Of a DNA stretch of 64,000 nucleotides, positions 39,103 through 47,709 are shown in pieces. A program made the position numbers and the translations under genes. Source of the stretch: Pseudomonas sp. GV085 (lineage in GTDB: Bacteria > Pseudomonadota > Gammaproteobacteria > Pseudomonadales > Pseudomonadaceae); assembly GCF_003050925.1 (NCBI RefSeq), contig NZ_QAOV01000002.1:372001-436000 (forward strand). Direction: 5' to 3'. Within the stretch, counting starts at the first letter, position 1; each line of letters opens with the position of its first letter. The notes beneath the pieces were generated by a model. That model worked only from the letters and a program-made list of their open reading frames with translations, searched no databases and was not told the DNA's origin.

Positions 39103-39116
39103 ACACTGATCAAACT

Positions 39117-39205
39117 GTAGGAGCGAGCCTGCTCGCGATAGCGATCTACCAGTCAACATGAATGTTGAATGTGATGACGCCATCGCGAGCAGGCTCGCTC
39201 CTACA
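39117..39205. repeat. REPIN
   Basis: TGTAGGAGCGAGCCTGCTCG at 39117 and its inverted copy ending CTCGCTCCTACA at 39205 form a doublet. It contains the small inner inverted repeat AACATGAATGTT. Confidence 0.9.
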
Positions 39206-39285
39206 TTGGTTTTGTGTTGTTCGGGTGGGTAAGATGTCGCCCCTTCCCCGCAGTCCTTCCTGCACCCGCCGAATAAGCCGATCCC

Positions 39286-40065
39286 ATGCCTTTCGAACTC
39301 AGCGTTGACCTCTCCACCCTGGCCATCCTGGCCCTTGTCGCTTTTGTTGCCGGTTTCATCGACGCCATCGCCGGTGGCGGTGGTCTGTTGACCACTCCGG
39401 CTTTGCTGACTGCCGGCCTGCCGCCGCACCTGGTGCTGGGCACCAACAAGCTCAGCTCGACCTTCGGTTCGGCGGTTGCCAGTTTCACCTTCTACCGCCG
39501 CAAGCTGTTCCATCCCGCGCAATGGATGCACGCCATCATCGGCACCCTGGTCGGCGCGCTGACCGGTGCCGTGGTCGCGCATTACCTGCCGGCGGAATGG
39601 CTGAACAAAATGCTGCCGGTGATCGTCTTCGCCTGTGGCGTATATCTTTTGTTTGGCGGCACGCCGAAAGCGCCAGTGGACAGCGATGCACCGATCAAGA
39701 AAAAGTGGCAGTCGACCCAAGGCTTCAGCCTCGGCTTCTATGACGGCGTGGCCGGTCCCGGCACGGGCGCGTTCTGGACCGTGAGCAGCCTGCTGCTCTA
39801 CCCCATCGACCTGGTGAAAGCCAGCGGTGTGGCGCGCAGCATGAACTTCGTCAGCAACGCGGCAGCGCTGTCGATCTTCATCTTTTCCGGTCAGGTGGAC
39901 TGGATCATTGGCCTGTGCATGGGCTCGTCGTTGATGGTCGGCGCCTTCTTCGGCGCCCGCACCGCCATCAGCGGCGGTGCGAAATTCATTCGCCCGGTGT
40001 TCATCACCGTGGTGCTGGGCCTGACCGTGCGCCTAGCCTGGCAGCACTGGTTCAGCGTGGCCTAA
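39286..40065 (+). CDS. TSUP-family (TauE/SafE) transporter
   Basis: 259 residues, about eight membrane helices in two repeats. The family signatures [21 protein letters not shown] and [12 protein letters not shown] are present in the first half and [15 protein letters not shown] in the second. Members such as YfcA export sulfite, sulfoacetate or related anions; the substrate is not known here. Its last 33 bp overlap the 3' end of the convergent nudC gene. Confidence 0.85.
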   Translation: MPFELSVDLSTLAILALVAFVAGFIDAIAGGGGLLTTPALLTAGLPPHLVLGTNKLSSTFGSAVASFTFYRRKLFHPAQWMHAIIGTLVGALTGAVVAHYLPAEWLNKMLPVIVFACGVYLLFGGTPKAPVDSDAPIKKKWQSTQGFSLGFYDGVAGPGTGAFWTVSSLLLYPIDLVKASGVARSMNFVSNAAALSIFIFSGQVDWIIGLCMGSSLMVGAFFGARTAISGGAKFIRPVFITVVLGLTVRLAWQHWFSVA

Positions 40066-40863
40066 ACGCCGCGCCACATAGAGGTCGATCAGGTAACGGG
40101 CAATCGAGCGTGACGCCGGCAACGGCGGCAGCTCGTGCACGTTGAACCACTGGGCGTCCTCGATCTCGTCTTCCTGACAGACGATCTCGCCGCCGGCGTA
40201 TTCGGCATGAAAGCCGAGCATCATCGAGTGCGGGAACGGCCAGCACTGGCTGCCCATGTACTGGATGTTCCTGACCTCGATGCTCACCTCTTCGCGAACT
40301 TCGCGAATCAGGCAGTCCTCGGCCGATTCGCCCGGCTCGGCAAACCCGGCCAGGGTGCTGTAGACACCCGGCACAAAGCGCGGCGAACGCCCCAGCAGAA
40401 TCTCGTCGCCGCGGGTCACCAGCACGATCATGCTCGGTGAAATCCGTGGATAGCTGCGCAGTTCGCACGGCTGGCAATACATTGCCCGTTCGCGCGGCAC
40501 CTGAGTCATGGCCTGGCCGCAGTTACCGCAAAAGCGATGTTCACGGGCCCAGGTACCGATCTGCGCTGCGTAACCAAGCACCTTGTAGAGCGTGTGATCA
40601 CCCTCCAGCATGAACGCCCGCAGGCCTTTCCAGTTGCAGCCCGGCACTTCGCTTTGACTGCGCAGCTCCAGCAGATAGACCGGCTCGCCATCGAGATGAC
40701 CGATGCCATGCTCGGCGAGAATCGGCAAATCCTGGCGCTTGAGCCATTCGCGCGCAAACAGCGCGCCATTGTCATCGAACAGAAAACCTTCGGGGCTGCG
40801 CGCGACAGCCCAGCCGCCGGGTTGGTCGGTGTCCAGTACTGCAGTGGTCCAGCGAGGAATCAT
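40033..40863 (-). CDS. nudC: NAD(+)/NADH pyrophosphatase NudC (NAD-cap removal from RNA)
   Basis: 276 residues. A zinc ribbon (Cys112, Cys115, Cys130, Cys133) precedes the Nudix box at 173-195 (G-x5-E-x7-REVREE). The box ends VSI rather than the usual xGI, and the NADH-specific SQPWPFPxS motif reads SQCWPFPHS at 205-213. Both changes leave the catalytic glutamates intact. It hydrolyses NADH and NAD-capped RNA. The gene follows the dienoyl-CoA isomerase gene by 6 bp and overlaps the TSUP gene by 33 bp. Confidence 0.9.
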   Translation of the reverse strand: MIPRWTTAVLDTDQPGGWAVARSPEGFLFDDNGALFAREWLKRQDLPILAEHGIGHLDGEPVYLLELRSQSEVPGCNWKGLRAFMLEGDHTLYKVLGYAAQIGTWAREHRFCGNCGQAMTQVPRERAMYCQPCELRSYPRISPSMIVLVTRGDEILLGRSPRFVPGVYSTLAGFAEPGESAEDCLIREVREEVSIEVRNIQYMGSQCWPFPHSMMLGFHAEYAGGEIVCQEDEIEDAQWFNVHELPPLPASRSIARYLIDLYVARRLGHAEPVLPG

Positions 40864-40869
40864 GGTTAA

Positions 40870-41682
40870 TCAATCCAGAAATTCGGGTTTCTGTTTGCTC
40901 ATATGGGCGGCCATGGCCACGCGCAGATCGGTGGATTGCAGCATGGCGGCGTTCCAGGTAGCGATGTATTCGAGGCCGTCATCGATGCGATGGTCGCGCA
41001 TGTAGCCGATCATCTCTTTGGTGCCGGTGACAGCGATCGGCGACTTGCCGGCGATTTCGCGGGCAATGCCCATGACGCCGTCGAGCAGGCTGGCGTTGTC
41101 GCTGTAGACGCGATTGACCAGGCCCATGCTCCGCGCCTCGTCGGCGCCAAACGTGCGACCAGTGTAAGCCAGTTCGCGCAGCATGCCGTCACCGATGATC
41201 CGCGGCAAGCGTTGCAACGTGCCGACGTCGGCGGCCATGCCGATGTCGATTTCCTTGATCGAAAACTGTGCGTCCTCGGCGGCATAACGCATGTCGCACG
41301 CGGCAATCAGGTCGATGGCGCCACCCAGGCAGTAACCCTGAATCGCCGCAAGCACCGGTTTGCGGCAGTTATCGACGGCATTGAACGACGCTTGCAGGGT
41401 GAGGATCTTGCGCCGCAACAGGCGCGCATTGCGTCCGACGTCCTTGCCCAGTTCATTGGCCACGCCCGCCAGCATCATCAGGTCGATACCCGAGGAGAAA
41501 TGCTTGCCTGCGCCGCTGAGAATCACCACGCGCACTTCATCGGTGTCGTCGATCCACTGGAAGATCTCGACGATCTCGCTCCAGAACGCAGCGTTCATCG
41601 AGTTGATCTTCTCCGGGCGGTTGATCTGCACATGGGCGATTTTATCGACCAGTTCGACGTTGAACGCGCTGTACCGAGACAT
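40870..41682 (-). CDS. Delta(3,5)-delta(2,4)-dienoyl-CoA isomerase-like crotonase
   Basis: 270 residues from MSRYSAF, which has AAAGGA upstream; a longer upstream frame is not supported. Crotonase fold with the oxyanion-hole segments GAGKHFSSGIDLMML and GYCLGGAIDLIAACD. The acidic residues of mammalian ECH1 appear conserved in KEIDIGMAADVGTLQRLP (Glu and Asp in the positions of Glu196 and Asp204). It would isomerise dienoyl-CoA intermediates of unsaturated fatty-acid oxidation. First gene of a unit with nudC. Confidence 0.85.
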   Translation of the reverse strand: MSRYSAFNVELVDKIAHVQINRPEKINSMNAAFWSEIVEIFQWIDDTDEVRVVILSGAGKHFSSGIDLMMLAGVANELGKDVGRNARLLRRKILTLQASFNAVDNCRKPVLAAIQGYCLGGAIDLIAACDMRYAAEDAQFSIKEIDIGMAADVGTLQRLPRIIGDGMLRELAYTGRTFGADEARSMGLVNRVYSDNASLLDGVMGIAREIAGKSPIAVTGTKEMIGYMRDHRIDDGLEYIATWNAAMLQSTDLRVAMAAHMSKQKPEFLD

Positions 41683-42241
41683 GCCAGTGATCCTTTTGCG
41701 GGCAAAAATGAGGCCCGAACTATAACAAGGCACCAAGGTGGGCAGTAAGGCAGTGGTTCGGCCAAATGCGGGACTGGCCAGACTGCACCTTAACAGTGCA
41801 CCACCACCAAAACGTAGCGCACATTTATGTGACGGCCCCGTGACTTTTTGCGGCCAAAACGCAAAAAAACATGCACTTCGTCGGGGCATTTGCACCTCGA
41901 CCAGGCACGTCCGTACCGCTACAAACCGATTGTCGAACAATTTTGCCATCCGGCCTTCACCGCTCTAAGTTCTGGCCTAGACTCATTTTCTCGAGACGAA
42001 ACCGACCGGTCACAAAGTGGAAAAATAGTCGAAACTTTTTCCAATCCCGATCGGTCCTCTGAAAAGACGGTGCGTTGCGACTGGTGCAATCTTTGCAGTG
42101 GCTCATTCACCCATTCTGCTTCAGCGCATTGGGCAGCGCTTGCTCACCGATGCGTAGCGCGTTTGCGCCCGGCCACGGAAATTGGCCATGGAACACCGTT
42201 TGCCAGACCTAAGAATTAGATCAACAACACGGGAGATTCAT
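41683..42241. other. Long intergenic region upstream of glgA
   Basis: 559 bp without a supported gene; the region must hold the divergent promoters of the isomerase-nudC unit and the glgA operon. Two 8-bp palindromes (GACCGGTC at 42004, CCGATCGG at 42047) and a CTAGACT sequence (41977) resembling a stationary-phase -10 box are visible, but none is convincing alone. Confidence 0.4.
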
Positions 42242-43825
42242 ATGACCAGTACGGCTATGGAAATACAGGGAGAGCGTGCTCATCAGGTTGGTGAGTCGAG
42301 CGCCGTAACTGCCGCAAACACCCAACCCGTCAGCGTTCCTGGCACCCGGACGCTGACCCCGGTAGCCAACCGGAATCCGAACCGTAAAAAAGTCTTGTTC
42401 GTCACCTCGGAAATCGCCGACCTGGTGAAAACCGGCGGCCTGGGCGACGTTTCCGCGGCGCTGCCGCGGGCCATGGCCCATCTGCACGATGTGCGGGTGT
42501 TGATCCCGGGTTACCCGCAGGTGCTGCACAGCGAGAACCCCATCCATATCATCGGTGAGCTTGGCGGTCATGCTGCGTTGCCACCGTGCAAGATCGGGCG
42601 CATGGACATGCCCGACGGTTTGGTCATATACGTACTGATCTGCCCCGAACTCTACGAGCGCGAAGGTTCGCCCTACGGCGCCAACAACGGCCGCGACTGG
42701 CCGGACAACCATATCCGTTTCGCCCGCCTGGGCCTGGCGGCGGCCGATATTGCCGCCAACCTCGCGCAAATCCACTGGTGCCCGGACCTGGTGCACGCCC
42801 ATGACTGGCCGGCCGGTCTGGCCCCTGCTTATATGCACTGGCGTGGACAGCGCACGCCCACCCTGTTCACCATCCACAACCTGGCGTACCAGGGCGTGAC
42901 CAGCCTGGGTTCGTGCCCCGAATTGGGCATCCCCCATCACGCGCTGCAGCAAGAAGGCATGGAGTTCTACGGCAAGATGTCGTTCCTCAAGGCCGGCATG
43001 GCCTATTCGAGCCACATCACCACGGTCAGCGCGACCTACGCCCAGGAAATCACCACCCCGGATTTCGGCTGCGGTCTCGACGGTTTTCTCGCCGCCAAGA
43101 CCCAGCAAGGCCTGCTCAGCGGGATTCCCAACGGCATCGATGAAAGCTGGGATGCGGCGACCGATCCGCACCTGTTCTGCCCGTTCAGCATCGGCGACTG
43201 GGAGGGCAAGGCCGTGAACGCTGCTCATGTCCGCGAGCTGTTCGGCCTGGAACATTCCGAAGGCCCACTGTTTGCAGTGGTCTCGCGGCTGGTTTATCAG
43301 AAAGGCCTGGACCTCACCGAGGCGGTCTCTGAATACATCGTCAAAAACGGCGGACAGATCGCGATCATCGGTCGCGGCGAGCCGGAAGAAGAACAGGCCA
43401 TGCGTGAACTGGCCCTGCGTTTCCCCGGGCAGATCGGCGTGCGCATCGGCTTCAACGAAACCGACGCCCGGCGCATGTTCGCCGGCAGCGACTTCCTGCT
43501 GATGCCGTCGCGTTACGAGCCGTGCGGCCTGAGCCAGATGTACGCCCAGCGCTTCGGCTCGTTACCGGTGGCACGCAATACCGGTGGCCTGGCCGACACC
43601 ATCGAGAACGGCGTGACCGGTTTCCTGTTCGATGAATCCACGGTGCAGAGCTATCAGGAAGCCCTGAGTCGCGCATTCAAGGTTTTCGCCTTTCCCGACC
43701 TGCTGCACGCCATGCGCTGCCGGGCCATGGCCGCGCCGTTCAACTGGTGCAAGGCGGTCGAACCCTACGCCGAACTCTATGAACGGCTTGTGGCGAAAGC
43801 GTTGGGGAAATCGAACAAACAGTAA
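42242..43825 (+). CDS. glgA: Glycogen/alpha-glucan synthase GlgA
   Basis: 527 residues from MTSTAME with GGGAG upstream. GT5 family: the donor-binding KTGGLGDVSAALPRA lies at about residues 63-77, with HAHDWPAGL, PNGIDESWD and the C-terminal SRYEPCGLSQMYAQRFG. GlgA elongates alpha-1,4-glucan from ADP-glucose. The usual start (KVLFVTSE) is preceded here by about 48 extra, low-complexity residues. First gene of a five- or six-gene operon. No glgC is present in the window. Confidence 0.92.
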   Translation: MTSTAMEIQGERAHQVGESSAVTAANTQPVSVPGTRTLTPVANRNPNRKKVLFVTSEIADLVKTGGLGDVSAALPRAMAHLHDVRVLIPGYPQVLHSENPIHIIGELGGHAALPPCKIGRMDMPDGLVIYVLICPELYEREGSPYGANNGRDWPDNHIRFARLGLAAADIAANLAQIHWCPDLVHAHDWPAGLAPAYMHWRGQRTPTLFTIHNLAYQGVTSLGSCPELGIPHHALQQEGMEFYGKMSFLKAGMAYSSHITTVSATYAQEITTPDFGCGLDGFLAAKTQQGLLSGIPNGIDESWDAATDPHLFCPFSIGDWEGKAVNAAHVRELFGLEHSEGPLFAVVSRLVYQKGLDLTEAVSEYIVKNGGQIAIIGRGEPEEEQAMRELALRFPGQIGVRIGFNETDARRMFAGSDFLLMPSRYEPCGLSQMYAQRFGSLPVARNTGGLADTIENGVTGFLFDESTVQSYQEALSRAFKVFAFPDLLHAMRCRAMAAPFNWCKAVEPYAELYERLVAKALGKSNKQ

Positions 43826-43837
43826 GAGGCTTTCAAG

Positions 43838-45634
43838 ATGCCGTTAAGGACCCTTGAGACCTGGCCTCACGGCGCAATCATGCTGGACGCAGAGCACACG
43901 CGATTTGCGTTGTGGGCGCCAGATGCGTTCTACGTCAGTGTCGAACTGGAAAATGGACAGTCCTTGCCGTTGCTGCCCCAGGCCGACGGCTGGTTCGTGA
44001 GCAACACCCGATGCCCGGCAGGCACGCGTTACCGCTACAGCATCGACGGCGAACTGGAAGTGCCCGACCCCGCCTCCCGCGCTCAGGCCGGCGGCATTGA
44101 CCAGCCCAGCGTGGTGGTCGATCCGTTGGCCTATGCGTGGCAACACAGTACCTGGCTGGGACGACCGTGGAACGAAGCGGTGATATATGAGTTGCACGTC
44201 GGTGCGCTCGGCGGCTTCACTGCCGTCGAGCAGCATCTGGCACGCCTGGTCGAACTGGGTGTCACCGCGATCGAACTGATGCCCATCGCGCAGTTTCCCG
44301 GTGAGCGCAATTGGGGCTATGACGGCGTCCTGCCCTACGCGCCCCAGGCGTCATACGGCTCACCCGAGCAGCTCAAGCACTTGATCGACACCGCCCACGG
44401 CCACGGTCTGGCGGTGATTCTCGACGTGGTCTACAACCACTTCGGCCCGGATGGCAATTACCTGCATCGTTATGCCAGTGCTTTCTTTCGCGAAGACCGA
44501 CACACGCCCTGGGGCGCAGCCATCGACTTGCGCCGTCGCGAAGTACGGGACTTCTTCATCGAAAACGCCTTGATGTGGCTGCTGGAATACCGATTCGACG
44601 GATTGCGCCTGGACGCGGTGCACGCCATCGAAGACCCGGATTTTCTTCAGGAACTGGCGCGACGGGTGCGCCAGCAGACGGGACCGGCGCGGCATGTCTG
44701 GCTGATGGTCGAGAACGAACACAACCAGGCCAGCCTGCTCGAACAGGGTTACGACGCGCAATGGAATGATGACGGCCACAACGCCCTGCACGTATTGCTG
44801 ACCGGCGAAACCGACGCCTATTACGCCGACTACGCGCAAAACCCCACCGAACAACTGGCGCGCTGCCTGAGCCAGGGTTTCGTATTCCAGGGCCATCTCA
44901 ACCGCCATGGTGTGGCGCGCGGTGAGCCCAGCGGGCATTTGCCGCCCAACGCCTTCATCCTGTTTTTGCAGAACCATGACCAGATCGGCAATCGGGCGTT
45001 CGGCGAGCGCCTGCATCAACTTGCCCACCCGCAAGCGCTGCGGGCCGCCACGGTGTTGCTGCTGCTGTCGCCGATGATTCCATTGCTGTTCATGGGTGAC
45101 GAGTTTGCCGTCGAACAACCCTTCCTGTTTTTCACCAGCCATCACGGTGAATTGGCAATACAGGTACGCGATGGCCGGCGCAACGAGTTCGCGGCGTTCA
45201 GCGCGTTTGCGGACCCGCGTCAACGCGAACACATTCCGGACCCGAACGATCCGCAGACATTTGCAGCGTCCCGCCCTGTCCTGCCCTCGATCGGCCACAG
45301 CGAGATGCACGACCTGTACTGCCGACTGTTGCAGATCCGGCACCGGCTCATCGTCCCGCACTTGCCGGGCACCCAGGCACTGGGCGCCGACGTGCTGGGC
45401 GAAGGCGCGGTCAGTGCAGCCTGGCGATTGGGCGATGGCAGCCAACTGCGCATTGACCTGAACCTCAGCGACAGGCCCGTAGGCCACACCTCACAGACCG
45501 GTGCCGCGCGGTTGTTCGAATACCCGCCAGAGAGCGCCGGCCTTCTGGACCAAGGCACCCTTGCCCCGTATTGCGCGCTCGTCAGCCTCGCCGCCGCAGC
45601 CCCTTTGCTACCCCCGTATGGAGAGCGTCCATGA
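43838..45634 (+). CDS. treZ: Malto-oligosyltrehalose trehalohydrolase TreZ
   Basis: 598 residues, GH13 family. An N-terminal CBM48-like domain (FALWAPDAFYVSVELENG) precedes the barrel. Catalytic motifs are GLRLDAVHAI (nucleophile Asp near 259), MVENEHN (acid near 290) and LQNHDQIGNRAFG (near 380). It releases trehalose from malto-oligosyltrehalose made by TreY. It is 12 bp after glgA and overlaps malQ (ATGA). Confidence 0.94.
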   Translation: MPLRTLETWPHGAIMLDAEHTRFALWAPDAFYVSVELENGQSLPLLPQADGWFVSNTRCPAGTRYRYSIDGELEVPDPASRAQAGGIDQPSVVVDPLAYAWQHSTWLGRPWNEAVIYELHVGALGGFTAVEQHLARLVELGVTAIELMPIAQFPGERNWGYDGVLPYAPQASYGSPEQLKHLIDTAHGHGLAVILDVVYNHFGPDGNYLHRYASAFFREDRHTPWGAAIDLRRREVRDFFIENALMWLLEYRFDGLRLDAVHAIEDPDFLQELARRVRQQTGPARHVWLMVENEHNQASLLEQGYDAQWNDDGHNALHVLLTGETDAYYADYAQNPTEQLARCLSQGFVFQGHLNRHGVARGEPSGHLPPNAFILFLQNHDQIGNRAFGERLHQLAHPQALRAATVLLLLSPMIPLLFMGDEFAVEQPFLFFTSHHGELAIQVRDGRRNEFAAFSAFADPRQREHIPDPNDPQTFAASRPVLPSIGHSEMHDLYCRLLQIRHRLIVPHLPGTQALGADVLGEGAVSAAWRLGDGSQLRIDLNLSDRPVGHTSQTGAARLFEYPPESAGLLDQGTLAPYCALVSLAAAAPLLPPYGERP

Positions 45635-47709
45635 GTGATGCGCAACTGGAAATCCTGGCCAGCCGTGCCGGCCTCGCGGTCGACTGGATCGACGCCAACG
45701 GTCGCCCGCAAAAAGTCGCGCCTTCAGTGTTGCGCAACGTGCTGAGCGGCCTTGGCCACCCGGCCGGCAGTGCCCAGGAAATCGACGCCAGCCTGCTGGA
45801 ATTGCAAACGGCGCAACAGACCCATCACTTGCCGCCATTGATCACCGCCGATGTGGGGATGGGCCTGGACCTGGCGCGTTATTTCGAGCCCCAGACCCCT
45901 TGCGAAATCCACCTCGAAGACGGTTCGCGGCTCAACCTGAAACTGGACGCCAACGCGGTGCTGCCGGGGCTGGTACCGGTCGGCTATCAACAGGTCAGCA
46001 TCGACGGACAAACTTTCACTCTGGCGGTGGCCCCGTCCCGTTGTTACAGCGTGGCCGACGCCGTGGATAACCCCATTCCTCGTGCCTGGGGCCTGAGCGT
46101 GCAGTTGTACGGATTGCGCCGCCCCGGCGATGGCGGGTTTGGTGACACTCAGGCGCTGGAAGACCTCGCCCGGGTGGCCGGCGAGCGTGGCGCCGAGGCG
46201 CTGGCGATCAGCCCGTTGCATGCGATGTTTTCCAGTGACACCCAACGCTATAGCCCGTATTCGCCGTCCAGCCGTTTGTTTCTCAATAGCCTTTACTGTG
46301 CCCCCGGCACCATTCTCGGCGAACGCGCCCTGCGTACCGCCATCGATGCAACCGGCCTGGCCATTGAACTCAAGGCGCTGGAAGAACGTCCGCTGATTGA
46401 CTGGCCGGCCGCCGCCGAAGCCAAGTATCGGCTGCTGCAGTCGCTGTACGAAGGCTTCGTCCAGGGTGAACATCCGTTGCACGAAGACTTCAGCAGTTTT
46501 CGCCACGCCGCGGGCGAAGCGCTGGAAAACCACTGTCGCTTCGAAGCCATCCAGGAGGCGCGCGCCGCCCGCGGTGAACACCTCGACTGGCGGCTGTGGC
46601 CCGAACCCTGGCGCAACCCGCGCAGCGCCGAACTGGCGGCATTCGCCGAAGAAAATGCCGGGCGCATCGGCTTCTTCGCCTTCTGCCAGTGGCTGATCAC
46701 GCGCTGCCTGGAGCGCGCGCAAACCGCCGCCCGCGCCAGCGGCATGAGCATCGGCCTGATTGCCGACCTCGCCGTCGGTGCCGATGGCGGCGGCAGCCAG
46801 GCCTGGAGCCGCCAGGACGAACTGCTCGCCGCCCTCACCGTCGGGGCGCCGCCGGACATTCTCAACCGCAGCGGCCAGGGCTGGGGGATTTCCGCGTTCT
46901 CCCCCGAAGGCCTGGTACGCAATGGTTTCCGTGCCTTCATCGAAATGCTGCGGGCCAATTTCGCCCATTGCGGTGGCCTGCGCATCGATCACGTCATGGG
47001 GCTGCAGCGTTTGTGGGTGATCCCCAACGGCTCGCCGCCGGCCGACGGCGCCTACCTGTATTACCCGGTGGACGATCTGCTGCGTCTGCTGACCCTGGAA
47101 TCCCATCGTCACCAGGCCATCGTCCTCGGTGAAGACCTCGGTACCGTGCCGGACGGCCTGCGGGAAAAACTCATCGCACGTTCGATACTCGGCATGCGGG
47201 TGTTGCTGTTCGAACAGGACAACACGCACTTCAAGCCGATCCTCGATTGGCCGGACAACGCCCTGGCGACCACCAGCACCCATGACCTGCCCACCCTCAA
47301 CGGCTGGTGGCATGGCCGCGATATCGACTGGAACGCCCGGCTCGGCATGATCGATGCCAGCACTGAAATCGAATGGCGCCAGCACCGCGAGCGCGAGCGT
47401 GAGGGCCTGCGCCGGGCGTTGAGCCAGGACCCGCAGAACTTCCGCGAAGAGTCCCACGAAACCGACCAGGTGCTCGATGCCAGCGTGCGCTTCCTCGGCC
47501 ATACCCGCTCGCCGTTGGTGCTGCTGCCACTGGAAGATGCCCTTGGCGTGGAACAACAGGCCAATCTGCCGGGCACCATCGATACTCACCCGAACTGGTC
47601 GCGGCGCTTGCCCGGATACAGTGAGGCCCTGCTCGATGGAGCGGATGCCGCGCGGCGTCTGGAACTGCTCGCCTGTGCGCGACTTCAGGCGGCCGAGCGT
47701 GATCGATGA
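45631..47709 (+). CDS. malQ: 4-alpha-glucanotransferase MalQ
   Basis: 692 residues from the ATG overlapping the treZ stop. GH77 with an N-terminal extension as in E. coli MalQ. The nucleophile is in GLRIDHVMGLQRLW (Asp near 453), the acid in LGEDLGTVPD (near 500) and the transition-state Asp in STHDLPTLNGWW (near 551). It rearranges alpha-1,4-glucans, which would provide or recycle linear chains for TreY and GlgE products. Coupled to treY (ATGA). Confidence 0.94.
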   Translation: MSDAQLEILASRAGLAVDWIDANGRPQKVAPSVLRNVLSGLGHPAGSAQEIDASLLELQTAQQTHHLPPLITADVGMGLDLARYFEPQTPCEIHLEDGSRLNLKLDANAVLPGLVPVGYQQVSIDGQTFTLAVAPSRCYSVADAVDNPIPRAWGLSVQLYGLRRPGDGGFGDTQALEDLARVAGERGAEALAISPLHAMFSSDTQRYSPYSPSSRLFLNSLYCAPGTILGERALRTAIDATGLAIELKALEERPLIDWPAAAEAKYRLLQSLYEGFVQGEHPLHEDFSSFRHAAGEALENHCRFEAIQEARAARGEHLDWRLWPEPWRNPRSAELAAFAEENAGRIGFFAFCQWLITRCLERAQTAARASGMSIGLIADLAVGADGGGSQAWSRQDELLAALTVGAPPDILNRSGQGWGISAFSPEGLVRNGFRAFIEMLRANFAHCGGLRIDHVMGLQRLWVIPNGSPPADGAYLYYPVDDLLRLLTLESHRHQAIVLGEDLGTVPDGLREKLIARSILGMRVLLFEQDNTHFKPILDWPDNALATTSTHDLPTLNGWWHGRDIDWNARLGMIDASTEIEWRQHREREREGLRRALSQDPQNFREESHETDQVLDASVRFLGHTRSPLVLLPLEDALGVEQQANLPGTIDTHPNWSRRLPGYSEALLDGADAARRLELLACARLQAAERDR

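Noticed and set aside
42032..42063. AAACTT ... TCTGAA upstream of glgA as an AlgU promoter
   Set aside because: The spacer is 20 bp; AlgU promoters need about 16-17.
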